Below, in pieces: positions 44,863 to 55,885 of a stretch of DNA of 64,000 nt. The stretch comes from Micractinium sp. NFX-FRZ (lineage: Eukaryota > Chlorophyta > Trebouxiophyceae > Chlorellales > Chlorellaceae). The notes below the pieces were generated by a model, which saw only the letters and a list, made by a program, of their open reading frames with translations, searched no databases and was not told the DNA's origin. Position 1 is the stretch's first letter. Each line of letters opens with the position of its first letter. The position numbers and the translations under genes were made by a program. Where the stretch lies: assembly GCA_029339195.1 (NCBI GenBank), contig JAPTJF010000147.1:62001-126000 (forward strand), in the 5' to 3' direction.

Positions 44863-47800
44863 ATGGGCGACACCACACCACCACCTCCTGCTCTGGAGGC
44901 CGCCCCACAGCCTCCCGAGCTCTCTCCCAGCGGTCCACCACCTCTGGAGGGCGGCCCGCCGCCCTTGGAGGAGCCAGCAGCGGCGGCGCTGCCGCCAGGT
45001 GAGCGGCGGCAGGACCTTTTCATTCAGCAGAACCCTGCACTGACTGGGCGCACACACACCATTACACGCAGGCACCTCCCATTTTAAGAGCGCCCATTGA
45101 TGCGCTGCAGGCTGCGTATCCCAGTCTGCTGTTGCTTGTGCCGCCCTCTGCCCGCGCTTGCAGGTCTGAGCGCCAAGCCCAAGGCCGCCTCGGTGCCGCC
45201 GCCGCTGGAGCCGCCGCCGCCGCCGCCGCTGGCCAGCCCACCAGCTGTGCCTGCCCTCTCCAATGGCGCAGCGGCAGCCCCTGCCCCTCCAGCAGCGGAG
45301 GCCGCCAGCCCAGCAGAGATCCGGGCAGCAGTGATTGACTACCTCAGGAAAAAGCCGGGCAGCAAGGGTAGGTGCGGGCCGGGCAGGAGCGGGGTGCGCG
45401 GGTATTGGAGGGCGTTGGAAGGCTATTGTCAGGCATGAGCGCAAGGAACGCAGGCTTGCAGTGAATGAGCCAGGCATGTGCAGCAGGAGCGGCGTGTGTG
45501 AAGTTTTGCCTTGCTGTGGGGAGTGGCAGAGGCTGCTGCTGCCGAACGCTGCACACACGAGCTGCTTGTTGGAGCAGCAGCAGGCACCCCAGCGGCAGGC
45601 GATGCCACCCACGTTTCCCGCCTTCCCACACCGCCGCCCTCCCCTGTCCCTCTACACCTGTATGCTCCCCGGCCCCTCCTGCCCCACTGTCCACCCCACC
45701 TCACTCCTGCTTTGCCTGGCCTTACCTGCAGACCTGCTCAACCGGCTGGGTGTGTACCTCCGCTCCCGCAAGCTCTCCCCGGACGGCCAGCTCAAGCGCT
45801 TCCTGCAGCAGCACTGCCAGCCGCGGGTGGTGCTGCTTGATTCGTGAGTGAGGGTGATCGAGGGACCAGCCAGATCCTGCCTGCTATGTGTACCCATGCT
45901 TGCAAATTTCGCCAACAGCACTGCCAGACGCGTGTGGTGCTGCTTGGGTCGTGAGTGATGGCATTGCAGCCCCTGCCTGCCCTTGCTGTGTGTGTGACGT
46001 CGGCTACTTGACACGCCTACAGCAGCACAGCTAGACCTGAGTGGTGTTGATTGCGTCGTGAGTGCGCCCCTGCCTGCACCTTGCCCGTGTCCCTGCCCCT
46101 GAGCTGCTTGGATGTACTGCCCTGGCATGCCCCGCCCTGGCAAGCCCTGCCACGTCGCGCCTGCTGTGTCCTGGCGTCCCCCCCAGCACCCCTCGTCTTG
46201 TGCTGTTCCTCACCACTCTTGCCCTGTATCGCTTTGCTGCTTGCCTGTGCAGCAAGGTGGGAACCGACATGGTCCAGCTGGCAGAGGCGGCGGCAGCAGA
46301 GCAGGATCGAGCAGGTGCCACGGCTGCTGCCGCAGCGCCGGCGCCGGCGCCGGCGCCCAGCCAGGCGGTGGAGCCACCCAAGAGCCGGCCCACCTCTGCG
46401 GGCAACGATGCCAACTTTGGTGAGCTAAGCTGGGGGGTGAGGGAAGGGAGCTACCCGATAGGCATGCAATAAAGGCAGGAGTGGCATGCAGGAGAGGGTG
46501 CACGAGATGCTGCCCGGGCGGGGCAGGCAGTCAGGGAAGCGGGCAGCTTCCGTGCGGTTGCTCACACCCGGGCAGCGCCCGAAATCCTATCGGGTGACCT
46601 CATCTGGTGGCATGAGATCCGCGCGCCACGCGTGCAACAACCCTTTGGACGGTCACCCTTGGCACCCCTGTATGCCCTCCCTTTCCTGCAGGTTGGCCCC
46701 CTCCCGCCCATGGCCTCCACAGTAACGGTTTTGTGCCCCCCGCCCACCCGCCTGCCTGCCTGCCCCCCTGCCCCTGCAGACCCATCCTGGTTGGAGCAGC
46801 GCCTCATGCAGTGCTGCGTGGAGCTGCAGCGGCGGGGGCAGCAGCCCGCGCTGCCCGCGCTGGGCACCTTCTGCATCGAGAAGCTGGGCCTGCAGATGAG
46901 AGTGAGTGAGCTCAAGCAAGGGCGGATGGTGGTGTTTTGTGGGTGTTTGTTGGGGGCCGGGAGAGGTGGGGCATGGGGGAAACGGCATGGTGAGATCACG
47001 TGAGCCTGTTGAATGTCAGAACGCACCCCCTGAAGGTGCCGCCTAGCTCCCGCCTTCCACCTCCCGCCCTGCCCCGCCATGCCCGTCTTGTGCTGGCACC
47101 TGCCACCTGCCCCGCTGGCCCCACTCCACCCTGCCCCTCCATCCTGCAGGGCCGACTGAGGCCCTTTCTGGACCGCCGCCCACAGCTGTGCACGGTGTCC
47201 GATGACGGGCGACAGCATGTCAACCTCACGCCAGCTGGCATCCTCCTAGGTGGCGGCACGCCGGGGGAGGGCGGCGCGGCAGCCCCCCTGCCCAGCCCGC
47301 TGGCCGGCCTCAGCGCCGGCAAGCTCCCTGGCAGCGGAGCCAGCGCCGCCGGTGCTGGCCCTAGCGGCGGCGTGGCGCCAGCGCCTGCCACCTCGACAGA
47401 CCAGGTGGCAGCGGCGGTCATGCCGGGCGTGGCGGCGGCGCAGTCGGCGGCCAAGGACTATAAGAAGTGAGGGGCTGGGGCCGTGCTGTGCCGTCCTGTG
47501 CCACGCTGTGCCCACGCTGTGCGGAGTTGTGCTGTGCTGCAGTCGACTTTCGAGGCAAACAACAACGTGGCAGCCGCTGTGCCGCGCTGCCGCATACCAT
47601 GCCGTGGCCTGCTGTGCTGCGCGACCCCGCTTCACGCCCACCTCTGTGCGTGCCGCCCAATTGGAGTAGCTGTTGTCAATGCACGCCGCTCGTCTTTCTT
47701 CCTTCTTCTCTGCCGCAGGTGGGACCCTCTGACTAAAGAGATCTTCCAGTATGTGCGGTCCCAGGGGGTGGCCACATTCAACCAGGTGATTGAGGGCTCG

Positions 47801-49734
47801 TTTACAAAGCAAGCAGCTGCTGTATATGCTTGCCATGTGCCCGCCAGGTAGCGGCTGGGTCCAGTGGCCCGCCTTTGAGCCGCCTCTCCTGCACCCACCA
47901 CCGCCGGGTCACAGTCGTTCTGCCCTGTCCCACCCTGCCCTGCTTGCTGCCCCACCCTGCCCTGCGTGCTCGCCTGCTCTGCTGTGCAAAGCTAGGCTCC
48001 CTGGCAGCCCTTCCGCCCCTGCTCCACCCCCGGCCCTGCGCCCCCCTTCTGCCTCCCCCCGCCTTCAGATCGACGCGCACGTCAAGGTGGCCTGTGCCAA
48101 ACAGATTACGGGTGAGGGAGGGAGGGAGGACGGGTGGGCGTTTTTGGGTAAGCGTGGGTCGTCAGTGCACACCAGCCGGCCTGCCTCGAGCAAGTCATGG
48201 ATAAGGGCCTTTGATCGGTGCTTTGGCTCCTGCAGTGTAATTTTGGGGTCACTGCAAACTGCGCTGTTGTGCATTGTCAGGCGGCGTGCGGTTGCGGGCG
48301 CGCCGCCCAAGGGTCTGCCAAGCCACGTGGCGGCGGCAGGCCTGCCACCACTCACGCCAGGTGCCTGCTGCCACCAAGGCATGCGCTCTGTGTACTCAGC
48401 GCGCCCACCCGAGGCTTGCCCTGCCCCTCCCGGTACTGTCAATGTGTCACCACCTGCAGCCACGGGCATCCCGCTGCACCAGTGGCGCAGCCAGTTCTTC
48501 CTGCACAAGAGGCGCAACATCTTCCGCCTGCAGGTGGGGGCGCGGCAACTGGTTGGGAGGTGCCGCTCCTGTTGCTGGCTGCTAGCCTGGGATTAGTGCT
48601 GTGTGCAGCTGGGTTTGTCCACAGCCAGGATAAGAGGCGCAACATCTTCCGCCTGTTGGCAACGGGGCCCTGGGTGCATGGCACACCTCCATGTCCTACT
48701 GAGCAACTGGGCAGTGACACTGCGACGAGGCGGTCTGGGTGCCTAGCCAGCACGCATGTGTCACCGCAACGCCCCCGCCCACCCCTCCCGCACCCTCTTC
48801 CTTTACCTGGAGTTTGCTGCAGGGCCCAGTGGTGTCCCTAAGCAGCTATGTGCCCGAGGCAGCAGAGGATGCAGACAGCCAGGAGCCTGCAGCCCCCGCC
48901 GAGGACGAATTCCCGCTGCTCCCCGGCAGCAGCAGCGCAGGCGCCTCAGCCCACACACAGGGCGCAGCAGGCGAAGCAGCAGGCACAGCAGCGGCGGCGC
49001 CGGGCGCGCCTGCGAGCAGCAGCGGCTATAGCAACAGCGCAGCGGCAGGAGGGGCAGCGCAGCAGCAGCAGCAGCCCGCGGCTGCTGCCTCCAACCCTCT
49101 GTTGGCGGCGTTTGCTGCTGAACGTCAGATGCTGGAGCAGCTGCGGGATGACGTGCAGGCCAAGCTGGCGTCCTTCCAGGTGTGCTGGGCGTGGGTTAGT
49201 GTTAGGGTATGGGGTTACAACCCTATGTTGTGGATGCAAGTGTGCCTAGTGGGTCACGATGGAGGGCAAAGGAGAGTGGGAGGCAGGGAGTTAGAGGCCG
49301 TAGCTATGCCGCATACTGCAGTCTGGTGCCGCACATCCCATTGCTCTGCCCCTTTTCAGTTCTCGCTGTCTTGCTTACTTTGAGCCTTCAAACTGCCCGA
49401 CACGCCCCGCCTCTGAACGCATGCCCCACAACCTAGCACCCCTTTCCACCACCACGTCCCCCTGCAGGCGCTTGCGGAGCTGCAAAAGGAGAATGCTGGG
49501 CTGCGTGCCGCCTGCGTGACCTTGGGCAGGGAGCTGCTGTCCCTGAAAACAGAGTTCATGGGCTTTCAGCAAGCAACCACCGCAGCCCTGGCCAGCGTGA
49601 GCCCTGCTGCCGCGGCCGCCCTTGCGGCTGCAGCGGGGGGCGTGGGCATGCCCCATGCCATGCCGTCGCCCGTGATGGAGGCTGCTGTGGGTGCAGAGGG
49701 GCAGGGACAAGCACAGCAGGCTCAGCAGCAGATT

Positions 49735-49776
<42 letters not shown>

Positions 49777-52760
49777 CTGTCGCCCGCTGGTTCCGGGGGT
49801 ATGCAGGGATACCTGTCGGGCGACCAGGCAGCCATGGCAGCAGCAGCAGCATCGGCGGCCTCCGGAAGCAACACGCCCACCGCTGCACAGGCCGCCGAGG
49901 CAGCGGCAGCGGCGCAGCAGCAGATGTCGCTGCCGCTGCACATGCCTGCGGCGCTGCCTGTGGCGCCAGCGGCTTCGCAGCCAATGGTACCGCTGCCACG
50001 TGGGGAGATCGTGCTTGTGGGAGGCCATGATGGCGTGACCTGGCTGGACTCAGTGGGTGAGAGAGCAGAGCAGGCGTGCTGGCGTGCTGCCTGTCTGACT
50101 GGCTGCCCTGTTGGAGGCGGCGTGCGCCTGAGCTCCCTTGCCTGATTGCTACACCTGGATTTGGGTCATCGGCAGGCTTGCGGAAGCAGCCTGTCAGTGC
50201 ACGCTGGCTTTGGTGCCCGCAAACCGGGGGCTCGCTTGCTGCCCATGTGCTGTGGCTGCAGGCCCTTGAGCCCCCCCTGCCCTGGTTCCAGAGCGGGCCC
50301 TCCATCCCTGCCCTGGAAAAACTCCCACCCACTTGATCCCTGCCTTGGAAAACTGCCCTCCCACCTGTGCAGACTACTTCTCCCCCAGCGAAGGCATGTG
50401 GGCCTGCCTGCCGCTGCTGAGCAAGCCACGCAGCTTTGCGGCCGCCGTGGCCACAGGTGCGCATGCATGCATGGGTGCAACGCTGCCAATAGCTTCAGCA
50501 ACACTTCCATGTTTGTTCCATGCAATGTCTCCTCTTTGTTCCATGCAATGTCTCCTGCACCTTCTCGGCAGCTGTGGCCATCTGTCGCGTCTGAATGAGC
50601 ATGCCCACAACGTTGCACCCGCTCTGCTGGCGGGTGCCTGCCTTGCCTCAAGCTGCCGATGCCCAATGAGGATCACACCTGTGCTGCCTCGTGTGCCCAC
50701 TCAAAACATGCCGGCCCCTTGCATGTCCCACCCACCCTCGCTTGCCCTGCTTCCTGTCCTGTTCCAAGCAGCTTCCGAGGTGTTCATTGCGGGAGGAGGC
50801 AACGGCGTTGACTGGTACGACTCGGTGCTGCGCTACGACCGCCAGGCGGGCATCATGGGCGGATGGTCGGAGCTGGCCCCGCTACAGGTGCACAGTGGGG
50901 CTTGCAGCTGAGGCAGAGGGATGGCACGGTCGTTGGTCACAACAGGCAGGGGGCACGGGCAGGCCGCTCTTGCCCGGAAGCGGCTGCCTGCGGCCGTCTG
51001 ATAGCCAGCATCGTCCTCCTGCCACCCACGCCTGCCTCGCTCTCTAGCTTGCCGGTGCTTTGCCGGAGTGTGCCCACACACCCTCGTGAACTCCATGCCG
51101 ATCCTGCGCCACCGCTGCTGGCCTACTCCGGCTCCTCATCGTGCATTTCCCCGCACACTTCCCCCTCTGGCGCCCCAGGTTGCGCGCGGCAGCCTGGCAG
51201 CCGGCATCTCAGGGGGGTACCTCTTTGCCTATGGAGGCGGCAAGCCCAAGGAGCAGTACAACGTGGTGGAGTGGTGAGCAGTACTGCTGTACTGCTGTAC
51301 CGCTGCCGGAGTGCCGCCCAATTGCCTGCTGGGACAGGGGCAGCTCGGGGGCACTTCCGGGGCATGGCTGATGTTCGGCGCGGCATGCTGTTGCACCCTC
51401 TGCTGTGCCGCCTGCTGCTGTGCCGCCTGCTGTGCCGCGTGCGCTGTGCAGCCGCTGGCTGCACAGCCACTGCTGCTGCTGCCTTCCTTCTCCTTCGTCC
51501 TAGGTAGGTAGGCGTGCTGCTGTCTGTTACCGCTACTTGATCACCCCTGGACCTCCGGCCCCCCCTGCCCCTCCCTGCAGGTACGACCCCCAGTCCAATC
51601 GCTGGCTCCCCGGCCCCTCGCTGCAGTGCAAGCGCTTTGCGCTGGGCGGTGCCACCCTGGGTGGCGCGGTTTACGCCGTTGGCGGCTACGACGGCGTCAG
51701 CTACCTCACCTCTGCAGAGAGGCTGGACCCACGCACAGACCGGTGAGGGTGGGGGGCCGCCTTGCAAGGCAGCAGCCTGGCCCTGGGCAGGCGCATGCAT
51801 GTTGGCGCATGCACGTGGGATGGGGGACAGAACAACTGCCTGGCGTCTGATCCAAGCGCTGGGATCTGCGTGCACCCTTCCCTCCCCCCCCCCCCCCACC
51901 CCCCACCCCCACACACCTGCCCTCCCTTTACTGGCCCTCGTCCCCCATTGCAGGTGGGAGCTGCTGCCAGGCGGCATGTCGGCCAAGCGAGGCGGCCACC
52001 TTGTGACGGCGGCGGGGGCAGAGATTTATGCGCTGGGAGGCTTTGACGGGGTGCAGGCCATCCCACACTGTGAAGTGTTTGACCCACGGGTGAGGCAGGG
52101 GGGATGTGGGGGCTACGGGGCCTGGGGTACATCTGGCTTAGGACCCTTTGGCAGCTGCTCGCATGACTACGGCCGACCCTGGGGTGGGAGGGGGATGCGG
52201 GGTCTATGGCCTGCGACCTAGTGCCTTGTGTGAGCTGCTGCTGTGTGATGTCAGGCCACGCCTGGCTCCCTCCCTGGTTGCCGCCCCCCATCCTTCAATG
52301 TTGCAAGTTCTTGCCTTTCCGATGCTTTCAGGCCAACTCCTGGCGGCCCATTGCCGACATGTCCGACTCCCGGGCCTACGGCAGCTGCGCCAGCCTGGCA
52401 GGCACCGTGTTTGCTGTGGGAGGTCTGCAGAGCGACATGCAGGTCGGTGCCACGCCCCGCTGGCAGTGCTGTGACCACAGCATGCATCGATGGAACCCAT
52501 GTCCACCAGCAGACTAGATGTTGCCATCCGCAAGCCTTGTTTGCCCCTTTGTGCTTGCGCCTGCGTGCCCTGCCTGCGCCGCACTTTCCCTGCCGCCTGA
52601 CCCTCCTATGCTGCTGTTGTGCCCACCTGCCAACCCCTCGCAGACCCATGCTGTGCTGATTGAGCGGTACAACGCAGCTCCCGACAAGTGGGAGCACGTT
52701 GAGCTTCCGCCCAATGCCAACCCGCGCCGCAGCTTCCTGGCAGCATGCGGCCTCGAGTGA
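44863..52760 (+). CDS. protein with three winged-helix-like repeats, coiled coil, polyglutamine and C-terminal kelch repeats
   Basis: Exons 44863-44998, 45164-45367, 45732-45843, 46253-46419, 46780-46901, 47150-47466, 47719-47785, 48069-48111, 48460-48533, 48823-49179, 49468-50056, 50373-50456, 50772-50887, 51179-51273, 51581-51742, 51954-52089, 52332-52442 and 52644-52760; 1002 residues. After a Pro-rich start come three related helical modules at about 95-150, 207-268 and 353-425. Each has the pattern LG-x-aromatic, L(K/R)xFL (or SQFFL) and a hydrophobic V-x-L end, resembling winged-helix/LOTUS-type folds. A coiled coil lies at about 500-570 and a Q13 run near 635. Kelch repeats fill 715-1002 (VGGHDGVTWLDSV, YAVGGYDGVSYLTSAERLDP, YALGGFDGVQAIPHCEVFDP, FAVGGLQSD). 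Function unknown; kelch propellers bind proteins and winged helices often bind nucleic acid. A possible 80-base exon ending at 48359 was left out because it would break the frame. Confidence 0.8.
45808..46064 (+). repeat. three copies of the end of the third kelch-gene exon and its donor
   Basis: The exon end GCACTGCCAGCCGCGGGTGG...TTCGTGAGTG at 45808-45850 recurs at 45916-45957 (GCACTGCCAGACGCGTGTGG...GTCGTGAGTG) and, more decayed, at 46021-46064 (ending GCGTCGTGAGTG). All three keep a perfect TCGTGAGTG donor. The first is chosen because it joins the next exon in frame. Confidence 0.85.
48507..48655 (+). repeat. 24-base exon-end duplication in the kelch gene
   Basis: AAGAGGCGCAACATCTTCCG plus CCTG at 48507-48530 (end of the exon 48460-48533) is repeated identically at 48632-48655 in the following intron, without the CAG|GT donor. 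Confidence 0.85.
49735..49773 (+). repeat. CAG repeat encoding polyglutamine in the kelch gene
   Basis: Thirteen uninterrupted CAG codons in the exon 49468-50056, with more glutamines on either side (QQAQQQIQ before). A run this pure is likely length-variable. Confidence 0.9.
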
Positions 52761-52973
52761 TGCAACTGCCCCGCAGCTTCCTGCCCTGCTTGGCAAGGGC
52801 AGGCGCAGGTGCCGCACCAAAACAGCAGCAGCCAGTGCATGGGCTGGGGGGTGGCGGAAGAAAGACTCTCGCCAGTCAGGGGCAAGTGCTTGCCCGTGCA
52901 TCCGTCAAGCAGACATCTTCTCCTGAACGTCCTCGCAGCAATGTGCCTGTGATGAAGGATCCTTACATGAAAG
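52761..52973. other. 3' flank of the kelch gene
   Basis: The CCGCAGCTTCCTGGCAGCATG end of the last exon is echoed just after the stop (CCCGCAGCTTCCTGCCCTG, about 52771), another small duplication. Nothing else is recognisable. Confidence 0.4.
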
Positions 52974-53190
52974 AAGTACCAGCACCAGTGCGGCACGCAA
53001 GGGGTAGTAGCAACAAAAGAAGTACAGAGCACGCATTTCAGCTGCCTGGGTGTGGCCGGCACACACACACCTCTCCTCACGCCTTCAGCATGCGGCGGGT
53101 GACCGCCGGCACCAGGGCGGGGGCGGGCGCTGCGGTGGCAGGCATGATGGCAATGCAGTCGGACGTGGAAGTGACAGTGAGCAGCACGCT
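52974..53190 (-). pseudogene. transposed fragment of the 3' end of the secreted-protein gene at 58402-59947
   Basis: This block matches about 58297-58515 closely, including 3' UTR (GCAAGGGGTAGTAGCAACAA, AGTACAGAGCACGCATTTCA). On the minus strand it encodes the last 35-odd codons of that protein with substitutions (VLLTVTSTSDC, ending VTRRMLKA) and TGA at 53079-53077. The acceptor, first codons of the exon and all upstream exons are absent, so it is a partial duplicate, not a gene. The adjacent TTACA (TGTAA on minus) at about 52966 may be part of the copied 3' UTR. Confidence 0.85.
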
Positions 53191-53787
53191 GGGCTGTTGA
53201 CGCTGTGATCACAGCACGCAGCACACAGATCACAGCGCAGCGATCCTCTGTGTCGGTCCCCGCTTCTGCAGCGAGGCCACTCCTCAGCTGCAAAAAGGCG
53301 ATGGGCCCTGGAGGCAATCTAGCTAGCAATGGCTCCCCTCGCCCCTCCTGGACTCTGCATTGCCGCACCGGTAAGGCTGGATGGGTGAGGTGAGGGGCAG
53401 GATCAACTGGGGGGCGCCGAGGTGCAACCGGCAGCATGTTCTTCTGGGAAGCAGAGTGTGTTGCACAGTGATGGGCAGCGTGAGTCGGGGCCGGGCGGTG
53501 TGCCAAAGGAATTGTTAACGTGGGGTTGTGCTTGCAGCGTGAGTGAACAGAAGGTGCGAGGATGCACGGGTACAGAGAGACCTATCGAGCCATAGAGGTG
53601 GGGCAAACGGAGGAGGTGCGGCCGGGGCACTGCAGCAGCTGGACCCAGCACCAGCGGCCAGCGGCGCGTGTGGTGTGCACCTGCCAGGTGGCCAAGCAGA
53701 AGCGCCCAGCCAAGCAGGCGACCGACCACTGGGGCGGGACGGGGAGGCAACATATATGCTGCACGCAATTCAGATCATGCAGATGGT
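53191..53787. other. intergenic region
   Basis: No gene supported. Short frames on both strands lack family features. It is the 3' flank of the small gene at 53788-54689. Confidence 0.45.
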
Positions 53788-54689
53788 TCAGCTGCCTTGG
53801 AGGCAGTGCCGCCGCCGCAGGCCCCGCGCCGCCTCCCCAGTTTCCCTCCCAAGTAGCGGCACAACTTCGCTGCAGTCGGCACCGCCGGCAGGAGCACCCT
53901 CCTCGCTGCTGCAGCTGAGGACTGGCTGGCCCTCCTGCACATTGGTGCCCCCCACCGGTGTACCGGGCTCCACGCTGCCAACAGAAGACGGCGCAGCTGC
54001 TGCAGGGCAGGAAGGGTTGTGTTGTGGGGAGGTGAGGCTGCCTGCATGCCCATACGCTGTCGTAACCAGACCCGCCAATGTGCGGAAGGCGAGCCAGCCA
54101 GCCAGTCAACCAGCCAACTGTCGAACGCCTCCTTCCCCCAACAGCACTGCCGCAAGCTGCACCAGCAAGGTGTCGAGAGGCCTTGCTCACCGTCTGCCTC
54201 CAGCGCCAGTGACTTGCAGACGGGAGGGGTGGGGTCGGGCATCGGTGGGGAGTGGCCGGCATACAGGGCATCTGCAGGAGGACAGGAGGAGGGGTCCAGG
54301 GAAGAATGGACGGGTGTGATTGCGCACAGACACAGCCCGCGGTCAGGACCGGCAGGGTGCTGGTGAGATTGCGCGCCCGCTGTGGAATGCTGCCCAGGCA
54401 TGAGACCACTTGAGCACTTGCGTCGGCTGCGCTCCACCCCTTGTGCTGCTGCACCAGGAGACAGTGTAGTCCACACACTAGGATTCTTACCCAGGCGCTC
54501 CCGGGCTGCAGTTCGCTCATCAACAGCTCGAATGTAGTGGTCCCAAGCGGCAGCACACGCCGCCTGGTCGGTGTCTGGTTGCTGCCGCACGCGCAGAAAC
54601 AGCTGAAATGTGTCACGGCACTGGGCACGGCGCTCATGATATCTGAGCTCCGCCAGCCTTATTTCCTGCTTGCTAGGCTGCTGACCCAT
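53788..54689 (-). CDS. small protein of unknown function (163 residues)
   Basis: Exons in gene order 54689-54491, 54271-54191 and 53999-53788 join in frame. The first 66 residues (MGQQPSKQEIRLAELRYHER, then a run with RAAC/AAAWDHYIRAVDERTAA character) are helical, charged and probably soluble. The rest is Gly/Pro/Ser-rich with several cysteines and a basic end RGLRRRH. MGQ at the start could be an N-myristoylation context, which is a weak hint only. I do not recognise the family. The three-exon model was preferred to the 304-codon open frame through both introns because the donors and acceptors are clean and the spliced protein has more ordinary composition. Confidence 0.55.
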
Positions 54690-55553
54690 GCCGGATCAAG
54701 CCTGCACTGCACGCGAAGCTGGGACGCCGGCTTGGCAGCGCGAGTTAGCGGGCAAGCCGAGCGACGGCAGGAGCGCGCGGCGGGAGCGCCCCGGTGCATG
54801 GCTCGCCACCGCTGCGCACCTCACCGGCTACTGCTCCGGGTTATGAGCTGCTCTTCCGGAGCTTGGTGGGTCCACCAGCTGGGTCCAGTTTCAGAGAGCC
54901 TGCGTCAATTCAGACGCGGCGAAACAAGCGGGGTGCGCTACACGCGGCCAGCCCACGGAACACAGGATATAGCGGGCTCAAGGGGATGAAGCGAGGGCGA
55001 GGGCCAGAGCCACCGCATCTCGGCACTGTCCAGCCTGGCCCTTCCAAGACGCCTACCTCCACTGCACAAAAAGCCGCTGTAATCGTCTTATCCTGGCTGG
55101 CGCATCACGCCTCGCGGCGTCTACTTCTTCTTCTTCTTCTTCTTCCTTCTTATTCTCCGACACTGCCACAGCGTGTATTCAAACACACAACCTGTCGGGG
55201 CCGAAGACCGGCAACAACCGGTAGTCAGGTGAGGCTGCCCCACGGTCCCCACACGCTCCCACTGCACTTGGGGTATAGCGCTTGTGCCAGGATGGTGTCC
55301 AATGGACACGATGGGTGAAGCATCTCTGCGGTCATGTGTGGATGCTCTTGCGGTAGCCGCCGCCCAGCACTGGTATTTGTTGGGCACCGCGGCGGCGTTG
55401 GCGGCACGCGCGGCAATGGCTCCCCTATCCCCCTTTCTTGCCCTACCACCCCTGCCTGTCGTCCAGGCGTTCCCCGCGTCACAGGCGTTAACTCGTCAGC
55501 CGTGCATCTGGGGACGTGGCTCTCTGGGAGACAGTTTAAACGTAAGAGATGGG

Positions 55554-55589
<36 letters not shown>

Positions 55590-55885
55590 GAATAGCGGCC
55601 ATGCCGCGCCAAGCCATTGTCAAGTGAGCGGGGGCGCTTGTGGGCCGCACGCCAGCACCCACGCCAGTGCTTTGCTGGCCCTCCCCGCTTTCCCCGCTGC
55701 CTACTCCAAGCATCCACCGGCAGCCAGTGCAAGGCACCGCTGCCTGCGCGCCTCTCACCATCTTTCCTCCTGCTGCTCTTCATCTCCTTCCCTCTCACCC
55801 TCCCTCTCGTCGCCCTCCCCACCCTCCCTTCTGGGCTCCCCTCCCCGCAGTCCTGTTTGGGCTGCTCACCCTCGTTCCAGCCGCC
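54690..55885. promoter_or_regulatory. divergent region between the small gene and the membrane-protein gene
   Basis: Start codons at 54689 (minus) and 55886 (plus) face apart. The region holds a CTT repeat at 55123-55149 and a TTGC tetranucleotide repeat at 55555-55589. An open stretch on plus from 55307 (MDTMGEASLRSCVDALAVAA...) with a GTAAGA site at 55542 could be an upstream exon joining the acceptor at 55850, but the frames fit only with a weaker donor. It is left unannotated. Confidence 0.45.

Noticed and set aside
48280..48359. 80-base possible exon of the kelch gene (GAPPKGLPSHVAAAGLPPLT-like reading)
   Set aside because: It has an AG before and GT after, but its inclusion breaks the frame. 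Direct joining of 48111 to 48460 keeps it (KQIT then ATGIPLHQW).
53775..54689. 304-codon minus-strand open frame as a single-exon gene
   Set aside because: Clean GTAAG and GTGAGC donors with CAG acceptors give a three-exon frame with better composition. The unspliced part is Trp/Cys/Arg-rich as expected of introns in this genome.
54690..55885. Upstream exon of the membrane-protein gene starting near 55307
   Set aside because: The good GTAAGA donor at 55542 joins the 55850 acceptor only in a frame with poor protein character. The ATG at 55886 has an ideal context, so the upstream exon is left open.
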